A stretch of DNA of 64,000 bases from Pontederia crassipes (Eukaryota > Streptophyta > Magnoliopsida > Commelinales > Pontederiaceae), in NCBI GenBank assembly GCA_030549335.1, contig CM060196.1, positions 71,570,139-71,634,138 of the forward strand, read 5' to 3'. Position numbers and translations under genes: made by a program. This document shows, piece after piece, positions 1 through 11,605 of this stretch (position 1 is its first letter; every line of letters begins with the position of its first letter). Under the pieces are notes generated by a model that saw only the letters and a list, made by a program, of their open reading frames with translations, was not told where the DNA came from and made no database searches.

Positions 1-1402
1 TAATTCACCATAACTTATATTAGAAAATTCGTACAAATTTAATTCATCTATGCCTTAGTGTAAAAAGCCCTTGAACAGTAAATAGAGAAATAAATAATGC
101 AAAAATAATTACGATTTAATTGAAAATTTCTTGACCCACACCATCACTACAACCTTGTTCTAAGTAATCTAATTGTTTCATTTATAGGGCTTTTAAAAAA
201 AAAGATAATCCTACTTCCTCAAATGTTTTGTAGGAAGGCAACTTGGATTATTTTAATTTCCTTAAAGGAAGTAGATTAGCCTCGTTTTTCATTAAAAAAA
301 AAATCTTTTAAAGTGGGAAAGAAGGGAAGCACAATTGGAAGAATCACCAATCTTTTCGGAATGCTCTCACCGGGAATATTTCGAACTCCAGACATCCTTA
401 AGCAATAACAAGCTGCTTGCCACTTTGACTCGGTCTCGTTACTTGGAATCACCAATCTTTGGTGCTTCATGTTCTTCAACTTCACCACTCCGACCTAGAT
501 GCACAAAGTGTGGGTCAAGGGCTTCATCGCCATGTGTAGCGGAGGGGATATCAAGCTCACATCACATGCCCTTCCAAATGGGCAGCTACTTTTTCTTAAC
601 GTCATGGCAATTGCTGCCAAATCTGCAAGGCTTCCATGTTACTCTCCAAGTTGGCCCAAAGCAAGCAATCGAGTTTCAGATACTGCCCTGTCTACAGAAA
701 ATAAGGGAGGTGGTGACATGATGAAGAGAGTAGTAAACAGAGATTTCCATATATACTCTCTCTCTCTCTCTCCCCTCTTTGTTCATGCATAAACATGTCA
801 CGCTCTCCTGCTGGAAGGCCACAGAAGCTTTTGCCTGTCCCCACTCCTGTCCATCCAGTAGCATCACACAACTGTTACCTTTGCTGGTCGTGGTGGGCAC
901 GATGTACCCATGGACAGATGAGGACACACTTTTTTGTTTTTTACATGAGGACGGTGAACTGTTAAATGATCTATGTCATCCTTCATGATCATACAAGCAA
1001 CCATGAGTATTTAATGAAACAACATGTCCACCACATATTATCTCTCAGCAGTACTATTCATGAGACGGAGGGAGAGAGCATAAAATTCAGGTCTGTACGA
1101 GAGTGATCAATTAGGTGGCATTTGAGCATCAACGAAAGATGACACATGCTGAGAAAAAACTAACGCAGCAGCCCAAAAAAATGTCCAATGCTCTGATAAG
1201 ACAGCGAGAGGAGAAAGAAAACTTGCCAATCCATTTCTGTACAAGCATCCAATTGATCGGAGCTACAAAACCCCAAATCAAGCGAGACAAAAAGGAAAGA
1301 CGAGGCGGGCGGATTTTTATAATGGTTCCACATGGAGAGTAGAGTAAAAGCTAATTACTACTGCACTACACTAAAAGCTAATTTTACCGGGGGGGACAGC
1401 AG
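1..1402. other. Intergenic, no gene recognised
   Basis: The stretch lies downstream of the cyclin gene. It holds a short (CT)n tract near 753-775 and moderately GC-balanced sequence at 330-1000. I found no protein similarity I could name and no splice-consistent exon chain. Part of it near 1100-1400 may be cyclin 3' untranslated sequence. Confidence 0.5.
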
Positions 1403-2495
1403 TCAGACAGCTAGTTGCTGTGTCTGCTGGCAGCTGCCAGACTCTTCCTCGCTCAGGTAGCATTGCAATCTTGGAGGAGCAGGAGGAGGTGATTCCAGGT
1501 ACACCTCCCTCTGCAGAATTGAACAATATGAATTGAAAACAGCGGGCGAGATGTTGAGCTCAAATCCAACTCCAAACAGGAACACAACTTCAAGGTAGTT
1601 CATCTCCACCAAGCTGATGCCTCCGACCTTGGCAAAGTATGCATTGTTGTAATATCTGCAGAACAAGAACAGGAGTCAGTTCTGGGATCATCAAAAGCAA
1701 TCTTAACTGTGCCTGACTGACATGTGTTCTGAAATATCAAATAGCAAACTTTTCCTTCTGAATTGACAAGATGGAGCCCTTTTTTCTGCTAGGACTGATG
1801 TATTGATACAGTAGAGTGGATTGATGTCAGAGGAATCCACATGCCAGTGGCATTTGTTTCTTTATTTTCCTCATTGATGCAGAGTCATGTACTGAATGAT
1901 TGATGCATTCCTCTGCAGTTGAAAGGGTATTGTCAGCGACCAACACCCCTCCAAGCAATGAACCAGTGGCTCTACCATCAGATATATATTATTTTTTAAT
2001 ATATATATATATTAATACTTTAATACATAAGTCCATTGCATCTGATGGCCTCAATGATTTGTTTGAGTCTAATTTTTGCAGACATGTTAAGATCTTTTCC
2101 CTTCCTCGTGACCAAGTCCTCACATCAATACATCATACCGAGGGTCTTAATGATTAATCTAGTGACTCGAATATTTTTGACAGCTGTCAGAGTATGAATC
2201 TAAAAGTTGCAAAGAATGATGAATGGGAAGTGAAACCAAACAATGCTATCAGTACGAAAGAAATGAAGAAATCAATCTAATAATTCAATTATTGGGGGGG
2301 ATACTTTTAACAGAAAACCACAAGGTTTTTACTGGTAAAGACTAAAGAGTGGTTTCTGTGCCACATCTTTAAGCGCCTGCGCCTGTGGAATTGGAATGAT
2401 GATGCAGCAATGAATACCTTTGAAGGCACGTCCAGCTCATTCTGAATTGGCAGATGTTTGGAGTACTACGCTGTAGGAGCAGCAGGAAGAGGAAG

Positions 2496-2536
<41 letters not shown>

Positions 2537-3407
2537 AAAAAAATAATAATATGCAGTCTCTTATTGATCTTGGTCCGTCAACCATTTCTAGTTTCTATCT
2601 GCATATGCATCTCTCTCTCTCTCTCTCGGGCACCTCATTGGGTTGAACAGATTAGGGAGCACCGACAGTGAGCCCTCCAAGATCTAAATCATGCATATAC
2701 GCAAGAAGATGATAAGCAGAACACAAACACCGCGAGATATTCACAGTTTTTCCCAATTCTCCGTTGGAATTGGCTAATTTCAATCTCTGCGTATACCAAT
2801 TTATCGACAGCAGATGAGTGACGCCAAGCGTATGCATTCATGCTTGAATGCAAAGAAAAAAAAATGTATATGATGAAGAATTCTGAATAAGATATAGCGA
2901 TGACAGTGATCAGTGGCATTATATATAAGCGAGCAAGCAAACAATTGAATCCGGAAGCCGCAATGAGGAATTTAAGGGCGTGCGCGCTGCTTACATGTCG
3001 TCCATGAACTTGACGGCGGAGAGGACGCTGGTGATGAGGAGGCGGTGGACGTTGAAGGAGTCCACGGCGAGGGCGTGGTGGTGGCGCTGGACGAAGCGGT
3101 CGAGGTAGATGTAGGCCACCACGTAGCAAGACACGCTGCAGTTGGCGTACCGGAAGATGCGCTCCAGGTAGCTGCGCACCGAGATCGACGGCTTCGTCAG
3201 CCCATGGAAGGCCGACGCCGCCCGCTCGTACAGCGGCGCCGCCGGCCCCACCGCCGCCGCCGACGAGGAGGTGGTGGAGGGGAGGAGGCCGCAGCTCGCG
3301 GCGGCCGCGTCGTTGTGCTCGGAGAGCCGCTCAAGGAGGGTGGAGAGGACGGAGACCACCATCGGGACCTCGTGATCGGGCGCCGCCGCCACCGCCTCCT
3401 CCGCCAT
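1403..3407 (-). CDS. CYCP4: P/U-type cyclin (CYCP4/CYCU4-like), two exons
   Basis: Exon 1 is 2995-3407 (ATG at 3407) and exon 2 is 1403-1655, giving 221 aa. The donor reads AT|GTAAGC and the acceptor CTGCAG|ATATTAC; joining them restores ...KFMDDIYYNNAYFAKVGG, the signature of the P/U cyclin box. Other hallmarks are SYLERIFRYANCS, YVVAYIYLDRF and FNVHRLLITSV in exon 1 and GFELNISPAVFNSYCS in exon 2. The length is normal for the family, which is short and has only the N-terminal cyclin fold. Family members bind A-type or PHO85-like CDKs and have been linked to growth and nutrient or hormone signalling; no specific role can be read here. Exon 1 is very GC-rich with an Ala-rich N-terminus, unlike the AT-rich 1.3-kb intron. 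The exact paralogue (P3 or P4) is uncertain. Confidence 0.93.
2498..2532. repeat. (GA)n microsatellite in the cyclin intron
   Basis: About 17 GA units lie in the cyclin intron, with a complementary (CT)n tract of about 8 units at 2611-2627 some 80 bp away. The two tracts could pair in the pre-mRNA. Confidence 0.9.
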
Positions 3408-3505
3408 TGGAGCACAGAGGCGGAGCAGAGCAGCAGGTGGAGGTGAAGGTGGAGGCAGAGGTGGAGGCAGAGGTGGAGGTGAGCGGCTGAGAGAGATCTC
3501 CGAAG

Positions 3506-3516
3506 CCTATTTATAG
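3506..3516 (-). promoter_or_regulatory. TATA box of the cyclin gene
   Basis: On the minus strand the sequence reads CTATAAATAGG, a near-perfect plant TATA box about 100 bp before the cyclin ATG. Between it and the ATG lies a short leader with a repeated 12-bp unit (CTCTGCCTCCAC on the gene strand, about 3438-3480). Confidence 0.75.
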
Positions 3517-4300
3517 TAATATGCTTTTAGGAGGGAATCTTGCAATACAGTACACTTGAATTATCCCCTTTTTTCACACCCAAATATATATATATCCCAT
3601 TTTTAATTTTTTTCCCTAATATTTCGCGAAATAAAATTAAAATTCTGTTAAACAAAGAGTTCAAATTTCGAAATCGTCATTAACGATCTAATCCGTAATT
3701 TGAATATAATAAAATAATTATTATTAATAGGAGTAGTGATGATCCTTAAATTTCGAATTGCAAACACAATTATTTCGCAAAATAGATTTAATCCTAATGG
3801 AATATACGAAATAATTAAGGTATTTATTTTCAAAAAAAATAATGGTTAGTTATCTGGTTTCTCAATTAATTATTGATGCTAAAACAAAATGACCGGGAAA
3901 AATGGTTTAAATCAGATTGTTAATTTCAATGGCTATTTTACTATGATTCAAATTTTACCATGTACTAGGTTTTATTCTTCATTTATGAGATATATTACCC
4001 TACAATATTTTCTTGAAAGCATCATTATTAGACTTATTAATTTTTTTTCATTAAGATCACAACAAGCAATTTGAATTGATCCACCACACTTGTTGTAATA
4101 ACTTTATGGATTTATGGTATGTAATCAGTGGCACACACCAAGGATTTGGTTGGTACCAACCATGTACAGGGAAGAGTTGAAGAAACCCAAAAAAAAAGTT
4201 AGGTTTAAGTTGGTCAATAAAAAAATATACAAGGAAAGATTTGGATTCATGAGTTGTATCTAACTTCACCTAAGTTTAACAAATTGCACATGACATTTGT

Positions 4301-4849
4301 CCAAATCGTCCACTTGCATTTTTCTTTCTTCTTTCTTACTGATTTCCATATGGATAAAAAGAGAAGTTTAAGCACACTTTTAATGTTGTGTGTGTGTGTG
4401 TGTAGTGCTCCAATGATTCTAGTAATTTGGTTCAAAAAGTTGTTACTAGCCACATGTTTCTTGCATGTTAGAAACACTCAAATCACCCAATTGATGAATG
4501 GATCAAGATGTTAGAGGCAGTGAGGCACAGTTCTCAATGATTAATTTTCCTATTAATATATAAAATAATGGAACATGATTCATAATTTCTATTGTGGGAA
4601 AAAAATGAAGATGTCCCAATCTACCACTTGCACTCTTTTACCATTTCCCATATGGATAAAACAGAGTAGCACACAATTTGATTAAAAAAATTGTTACCAT
4701 AAGTAATTTGTATGAACTTGATGGATCTTTTAAACTCAAAGCATGTTTCTTGCATGCACAGAAATTAATAAAATCAAGAGTTTGGAGGCATAATTCTCAA
4801 TGACTCATTTTCCTGTTAACATGTAATAATTGATCATAATTCATAAATC
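4301..4849. repeat. Diverged local tandem duplication (two ~250-290 bp copies)
   Basis: Copy 1 is about 4301-4591 and copy 2 about 4606-4849. Shared blocks occur in the same order: CCACTTGCA, CATATGGATAAAA, AGCACAC, CATGTTTCTTGCATG, then GAGGCA and TTCTCAATGA followed by an A/T-rich tail ending in ATTCATAA. Copy 1 also has a (TG)n tract. The similarity is clear but interrupted by gaps, so the duplication is old. Confidence 0.75.
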
Positions 4850-7034
4850 TGAAGAAAGAAAGAAAGAAAGAAAAAACACACAAAAAAAGAAATCTGAAAG
4901 AAAAAGGGTACTTGGAAGTGACAAGAACCATATCTGAAATAAATATTTGATGGTCAGACAAACCAATGTGCTAGTAGCCAAATCTTGATTCACAGTCACA
5001 ATAATAACTCACTCTCTTTTATTGATCAGAAGATGTTGTGGACTGAGAGTAGTCAGTAATTACTATGGCATGTGGATGGTTTGTATCTTGATACAACTGA
5101 TTCACTTGTCTTGCTGTCTAACTTTCAACCTTTTTTCTTAGTTTTTTTTTTCTTTGACAAACTTAATTATCCTGCATAGTCATAACTGCAAACATAATAA
5201 CATATCTAAAAATGAATCCTAGCTCATTAAATTTATACTTGAATAATAAAAAAAACATGTCATGTGAAAGTGGTATGGACATACTATATTATGCATCTTT
5301 CAGAAAGCTCTGGCTAGCATTATTACCATTGATCAGAAAGAAAAGTGACTGTTTCTTTTGTAGAATGTTTCTTTGTTTGGACAAGAAAACAAATGGAGGC
5401 AGGCAATGGAGACAATGGAGTTCTGAAAAGTGGGCAGACTTTGCAGCACAAAGGGGAAGTGTAAGGAGCCACCAGCAGGGGGGCAAAATCACCTGCTGGC
5501 AATAGATCCACACAATTCAGATGCAAATTCCCTGCTGGAAAAAGAGACCCCACCAACCATGATTCTCAAAATCACTTGAATCTAACTCATAAAATCATAC
5601 CAGTTTAATACTCTAGAATATAAAATCGAGTGAACTCAATTCGAATTTAAATTTAATGAGTAGACTCAGATTAGACTCGAAGTAATCTCGGTAGGTTCTA
5701 TTAGAATCGGTTAAGCTCGATCGATTTCTTGAATCATGCTTTATATTATAATTATTAAGTATCAACATTTTATTAATGAATAAAAAATATTCATAACAAG
5801 TTCTCATGGTGTGATGTATTTTCTCTTTATTCTATAACATAAAACGAGTCTGCGTAAACTCTTCACGAGTTTGAAAACTTTGCTACCGACATGCATTGCA
5901 TGCCACTGATTAGCCATGATCACACAAATTGGAGCCACATTTTAATGTGCCAAATGGGGGACTTAATGTGTTTTGTTAATTAACTGGTAACTTTTCTGCA
6001 GCACATTATTGTAGACAGAGATGGATGTGAATGATGTGGTGTGTCTGTAGGTACATGGAAGTGAAGGGGTTTTATATGTTTACTGGACACAAGATTATGA
6101 AGAAAAAAATTATTATTATTACATGTTGAACCAAATGAGACATTAATTACAGCTGGTACTTGAAAAAAAAAAATTGAACAGCATATGCTCAAGGGAATTA
6201 GCATTATTGTTAAATTTCTTCTGAGAGACAAAGTTGCTAATTGAACATTTTTAATGGCTAAATAATTCAACTGCATATGCTCAACAAACAGTGCATGATA
6301 CATAACACATGCAAGAAAAAAAACATACATATGCCACAATTCAGATTGTTGGCAAGAAAAGATTGGTAACTTTTTTCCTGTAGCAAATTTATATTTCTTT
6401 TAACAGACATAGTTAATTAATCAATATTGTCTTTTTTTTCTTATGTGAAAATTAATTTTATCTTACAACTGGAAAATAAAATGCTTTTTGTTACCTCTAC
6501 TTGTCCCTGGCCATGAAAAATATATTTCTTTGTCTTTTTTTGAGCTAATTTGGGATCTTTGGTGCTAAGCTTTAATTTTTCTATTCGTGCAATTAAGTTA
6601 ATTGGATTCGAAAGAATATAAACTTGTAAAAGGCATAATCTAAATGTAAAATGCTTTTTTATTTTTATTGCATTTGCTTATATTCTGTGGAATATTTACT
6701 TTATTTTAGGAAGAATACCAGTCCCAATGAGGTAAAGTGAAATAGTATTTTCTATAAATTGAGTAGTTTAAATAGCACAAAGAAGGAAATGGGATACTTT
6801 TATAATTTAAGGAGAAGTATAAAATTTAGAAAAGGAATACAACCTCAATGTGTGCAAGCCATGTGTTGTCCATGTTTAACTCCACAAAATTGCAATACAT
6901 TGATAATATATTTCCAAATAATTAACTTGCATTTTTTGCATGAAAAAAGATATTGTATCTTCCTATATTACAAAAATTTGTTCGTTTTCATAAAAATAAT
7001 ATAAAAGAATCAACAAACTAGTAATAGTAATGAA

Positions 7035-7084
7035 TACCTTGTTAGATGATAAGACAGATAGGTTATGCAACAATGTCATGCATT

Positions 7085-7136
<52 letters not shown>

Positions 7137-8010
7137 CTGGTTATACATATGAATGATGCATGCATGTTACATGCATTCCTTTTGTACGTGTATATATACA
7201 TGCATGTATATATTATATATTATACGCATCACGACCTTGTTGTTGGTGAGGACTAAATTATCATATGGAATCAATTGGCCTATTTGTGGGCAGTAATTGT
7301 CTCATTGCAACCAAGAGGCACATGCCATGTCTCTTTCTGTAGCCACGAACAAATTAAGGTCGAACAACGTAACACACGAATTGTCTAAAAAGATAAAAAT
7401 AAAACGTTGTTAATTTCCTCAAATACTCTACAATTATATTTTTGCATCAAAATATAGATTTATTTTCAAAATTTGTCATGGTTTTTCATTGCAAATGTCA
7501 ATTTTTTTTTAAAATTTTGTGAACATAGTTTTTTTTTAATTATGAGATATCATTTTTTACATGTACTTTCTTAATACAACATAAACTATTTTAAAAATAA
7601 AAAAAACAACAAGAACAACGAAATAAGTGTCAAAGTTAATACTTAATACATTGATACAACATGTTCCTACGTTCCACAAACTGGTAGTTCATATAGATGG
7701 AAATCACAACAAAGAAACAACTACATGTGTCTCTTCTTGTTGTTTCATGTAGTTAGTACAACCTGGTAGATGATAAGGTAGGTAGGCTATACAATAATAT
7801 CATATACTCCTTATATATGCATATGCACTTCGGTGTTGAATGATATTATATGTAACCTCTCATGCATGTTACATTCGTTTGTATTATGTATATTGTGTGT
7901 GTGTATATATATTATATACACATAATATAAAATGTTGAATCAATTGCCAAATGCTATTTGTGAACAGTAATTGTCTCATGGCCACCGAGTGGCACATGCT
8001 ATACGTGTCT
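7035..8010. repeat. Second diverged local duplication (about 7035-7350 and 7755-8010)
   Basis: Both copies carry AGATGATAAG, then an AT-rich stretch, a CATGCATGTTACAT block, GAATCAATTG, CAGTAATTGTCTCAT and GGCACATGC in the same order about 700 bp apart. Copy 1 contains a (TA)n run at 7089-7132. Confidence 0.7.
7089..7132. repeat. (TA)n microsatellite
   Basis: About 22 TA units are present. Similar runs lie at 10560-10587, 40429-40463 and 46312-46338. Confidence 0.9.
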
Positions 8011-10308
8011 CTTCTTGACTAAATTTGGTTAAATTTTTTAGAATTTCTATTTTCAAACGAACAAAGGTTGAAAGAGATATATAAAAAAAATATCGCAATA
8101 GATAAAGGACAAAATATAATGCGAGGATTGAAGGAGCATTACTAAAATAGTAGTAGTAAAAAAAGGCTCTAAATTAAGATATATGTTTTTTAGTTTTCAA
8201 ACTTTTTTGAAGGATTTTTCCTAGTTGTAAAAAGAATATCCATTAATCTTAGGGATCTCAGAATATAGCCCTTTAGAATGTCAGAATCAACATAGAAAGG
8301 AAAGTTAATTAGCTTTAAATTTCACATGCATTTAATTTTATTTCCAATTTGTAATAAGTTTAGCTCATGCCTCCTTAATTTGTAAAATTGAGGAAGTGAA
8401 ATGAAGTTTTGATGATAAGTAACAATGTTAATAATATTCATACCATGAGGCCTGCGTTAAAATTTATCAACTTGTGCACCAACTTAGCGGCCACCAAACA
8501 TTTCGTCATGGCCATCAATGGTGGCCTTCTACCAGCTATTCTGATCTTTGCCATTGATCCCTTTGGCAACACCAACTTAATAAAGAAGAAGAAGAAGAAA
8601 GAACTATTAAATTTGATCAGGTGAATGACAATTCTGAATCTTAGCAACAAATTTGATTTGTCGGGCTTCCAATTTGGTCAGAATTATTCTTTCTCGCTCC
8701 CCTTCGGTCCATCGAAAAGACAAAAAAAAAAAGAGGAATAAAGATAAGTGGGTTGCTTGTGAGTTAAAAGCAGGACAGCTGAAAACAAGAGGAATCATAG
8801 AGAGAAGGAAGAAAGAAATGTGACAAACTCAAGTAGTCATGCACCAAAAGTGAATAGTTGAAAATTAATAACCTCAAGGTTTTCTGAAATCATTATTTGG
8901 TTACAATAATATCATTCTGCTATTTCACCTCGATTTCGAATTAGTCAGGTGCTATTATCTCTAAACATCGAAAAAAGAATATCCACGAATCGAATTTCAT
9001 CCGATCTGATCCAACACTTCCATCTGATTTTGATCGGATCGGGTCACCCCTTTTTAGAGGGTTGGACCCGATAGTCGACTGGTCGGATTATTCGACCACT
9101 ATTTTTTAAAATTTTATTCTTATTTTTTATGATTTAATGTAAATATATTATATTTTCTTTATTTAAAAAATATAAAATAATTTGTGAAGTATTTAAATAT
9201 TATTTTGCATATTTTAAAATTTTTATTTTTTATACAAGATATAACTTGAAAACTAAATAAAAAATAATGGTTCGAATCCAATCGAGTAGGATCGACTTAG
9301 ATCAAAAAATTTTAACTCATATTATTCGACTATCGATCCGACCCGACCAAACTTGAATCGGACTATCGAATTCATCGGATCAATTTGAGGCGATGAATAC
9401 TCTACACCGAAGACCCCGAGATGCATTAAAAAAAACAGACTTGGGCGTGTGTGTTCGGTGGTGGGTCCAAGAAGAGGTCACTAAAATTAAACTGATAGAA
9501 GGAAATTAATGTGCACGCAGGGCCAAATCCATCTGTGATTTTGCTTTGTCGGTGCCCCATGTTCATGTACTATCCTCTCTACGGATCCTAACCGAGAAAA
9601 AGACGAAAATAATAATAATAAAAATGATAGTTATATAAGCACTAATGTTCTTATTTCTTTTTTAGGTGATCTGTCATGCATGTGGGGGTGTGGGATGGGA
9701 TCTGGCTGGGTGTATGAATGCTTGACTCTCATGAATGCTTCACTCACATAAGATCTAAACTTTGGTACGGGTGGAGGTGACATGATTAGCAACCTATGGA
9801 AAACTTCGTTGACATGAAACGAGATAAACGTTTAAGCAAGACATCATGAATGTGTATTGCAAGACCTAAGTGAGGTGCAAATAAAGGTGTTTACTGGATC
9901 GAGCAATTCGGCCCGTCGGTTGCCCGACCCGATAACATATCGATTATTCCGTTCAAGTTTAGGCCCGGGCCCGTCCGAGGGCTTGGACCTATATCAGGCT
10001 AGACAAAGTTATTCATCCATTTGTCCGATACCGATAGTTCAATATCCGTCCAATAATTTATAAGCCTACTAATTACTTTTTATTTGGATGAATTGACTCA
10101 CTCTTCTTCATGCAGGATAGCCGTCCCACACACCCCAACTAAGTTAGGCTAGAAGTAATTCAACAATATGTCATTTAATATTTCAATTATGATTATTTAC
10201 TATTCAACATAAATATTTTGATATCTTTTTATCTTTTTTTCTGAAAAAAAATGCTTCCCTCTCTGCTCTGAAGAGACTTGTGGCTTGGGTTTGGCAGGCA
10301 TGTGGCAT

Positions 10309-10333
10309 GGGGGGGGGGGGGGGGGGGGGGGGG
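10309..10333. repeat. Poly(G) run of 25
   Basis: Twenty-five consecutive G residues are visible on the plus strand. Runs this long are rare in plant DNA and prone to sequencing error; the tract could form a G-quadruplex. Confidence 0.85.
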
Positions 10334-10558
10334 TAGCAGTTTAAACTTTAAACAACTCTGAATGCTCCAAGTAAAACTGTGAGGGCTCCTATTCCGGCAC
10401 TTTGATTTCATGGCAATTTGTGGTGGAAAAAAAAGATCACAATTGTGAATTGATTTAGTGGATGGAGCAGAATGCAAAGTAATGAAGTATCTCTCACCGT
10501 GAGAAAAGAAAATGAACTTATTACTCTTTCTTTCTTTTTGGGGCGAACTCAATCGAGT

Positions 10559-10589
<31 letters not shown>

Positions 10590-11605
10590 CCAAGCTATAA
10601 GTCTATTTATTTAGATAATAAAAAATAAAAAAAATAAATTCAAGTCCAACTTGAATATTAAATTAATTCGAACCGAACGAAGTCTGATCAGGTTCCGAAG
10701 TTGCTCACATTGACAGACATGGTTTATGTCCACTCATAGGAACCATGAAATGATATCCAACAACTAACATGTAAAAAAGAATTATAAGCAATTGTGTTCC
10801 CAAAAAAATCGATACTGGAATCATAAGATAAGATTGGATATCAAATCAATTGTGTATTATATAGGAGGACAATGACCCTTTCAGGCACAAAAAAAAAAAA
10901 ACACTTGAGTTTAAGTAGGAATTTGTTTGTTATGGAATAAATAACCAGCAATGTGGCTTTTGAGATTAATACATTTTGAATCATGCTCTACATGCAACTT
11001 TCTTTCAGATATATATTACTGTGTGTAAATTGTTTATTATCTCCCTTATTGTTCTATCATTTTGTCACTTACACTCCCTGAGCTGATAACATGTTCTAAA
11101 CACACAGGAAACAGAAGACTTCTAACCAAAAAAAAAGAGAGTTGAGAATTTGTACAGAGTTGTCAAGGAATAAAATATGACTTTCCACAGTTCAAAATCT
11201 TCATTACAATCATCTCTAAATTTGTCTCTGCTTCCCATGGAAGATATATCAGAACAAAGAAGCAGGTGGATGAAGGTGAAAAACTATTTCCATCTATCAT
11301 AAGAACAAATACTAAGACCTGCTGACATGTTCCAAGGAAAAAAAAATCACCAAAGCTGGGGTTACATCACAAGGAAATTGTCCTCAGGTATGCAAGTCAA
11401 TAATTCTTGAGGAGGGATCAAATTTACATCACCTTTTGGTTGTTATAAGTTGGAGAGATGGCAGATATAATATTTTACACCAAAACATGTAAGGGCAGAA
11501 ACAAGAAAGTAGGAAGCAACATGTGGCATTGTGAGGTGCTTAGCCAAAGTTAAAGCCATCAAAATCCAAACATTCTCTACTGACAACTATTTTGACATCG
11601 AGGTG

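Larger units (their letters stand above)
3520..11120. other. Long intergenic region without a recognisable gene
   Basis: This AT-rich stretch separates the cyclin promoter from the 3' end of the PPR gene. It contains two local duplications (near 4.3-4.85 kb and 7.0-8.0 kb), several microsatellites, and GGTCGGAT/CGGGTC-rich scraps at about 8990-9400 and 9880-10040 that look like pieces of hAT-type elements but have no provable ends. No coding similarity was recognised. Confidence 0.6.

Noticed and set aside
335-988. Overlapping plus-strand frames near the left edge
   Set aside because: No protein similarity recognised, and several frames overlap; no support for coding.
8990-9400. Possible hAT-type MITE rich in GGTCGGAT/GACCCGA motifs
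   Set aside because: Ends match only weakly in inverted orientation and no 8-bp duplication was found.
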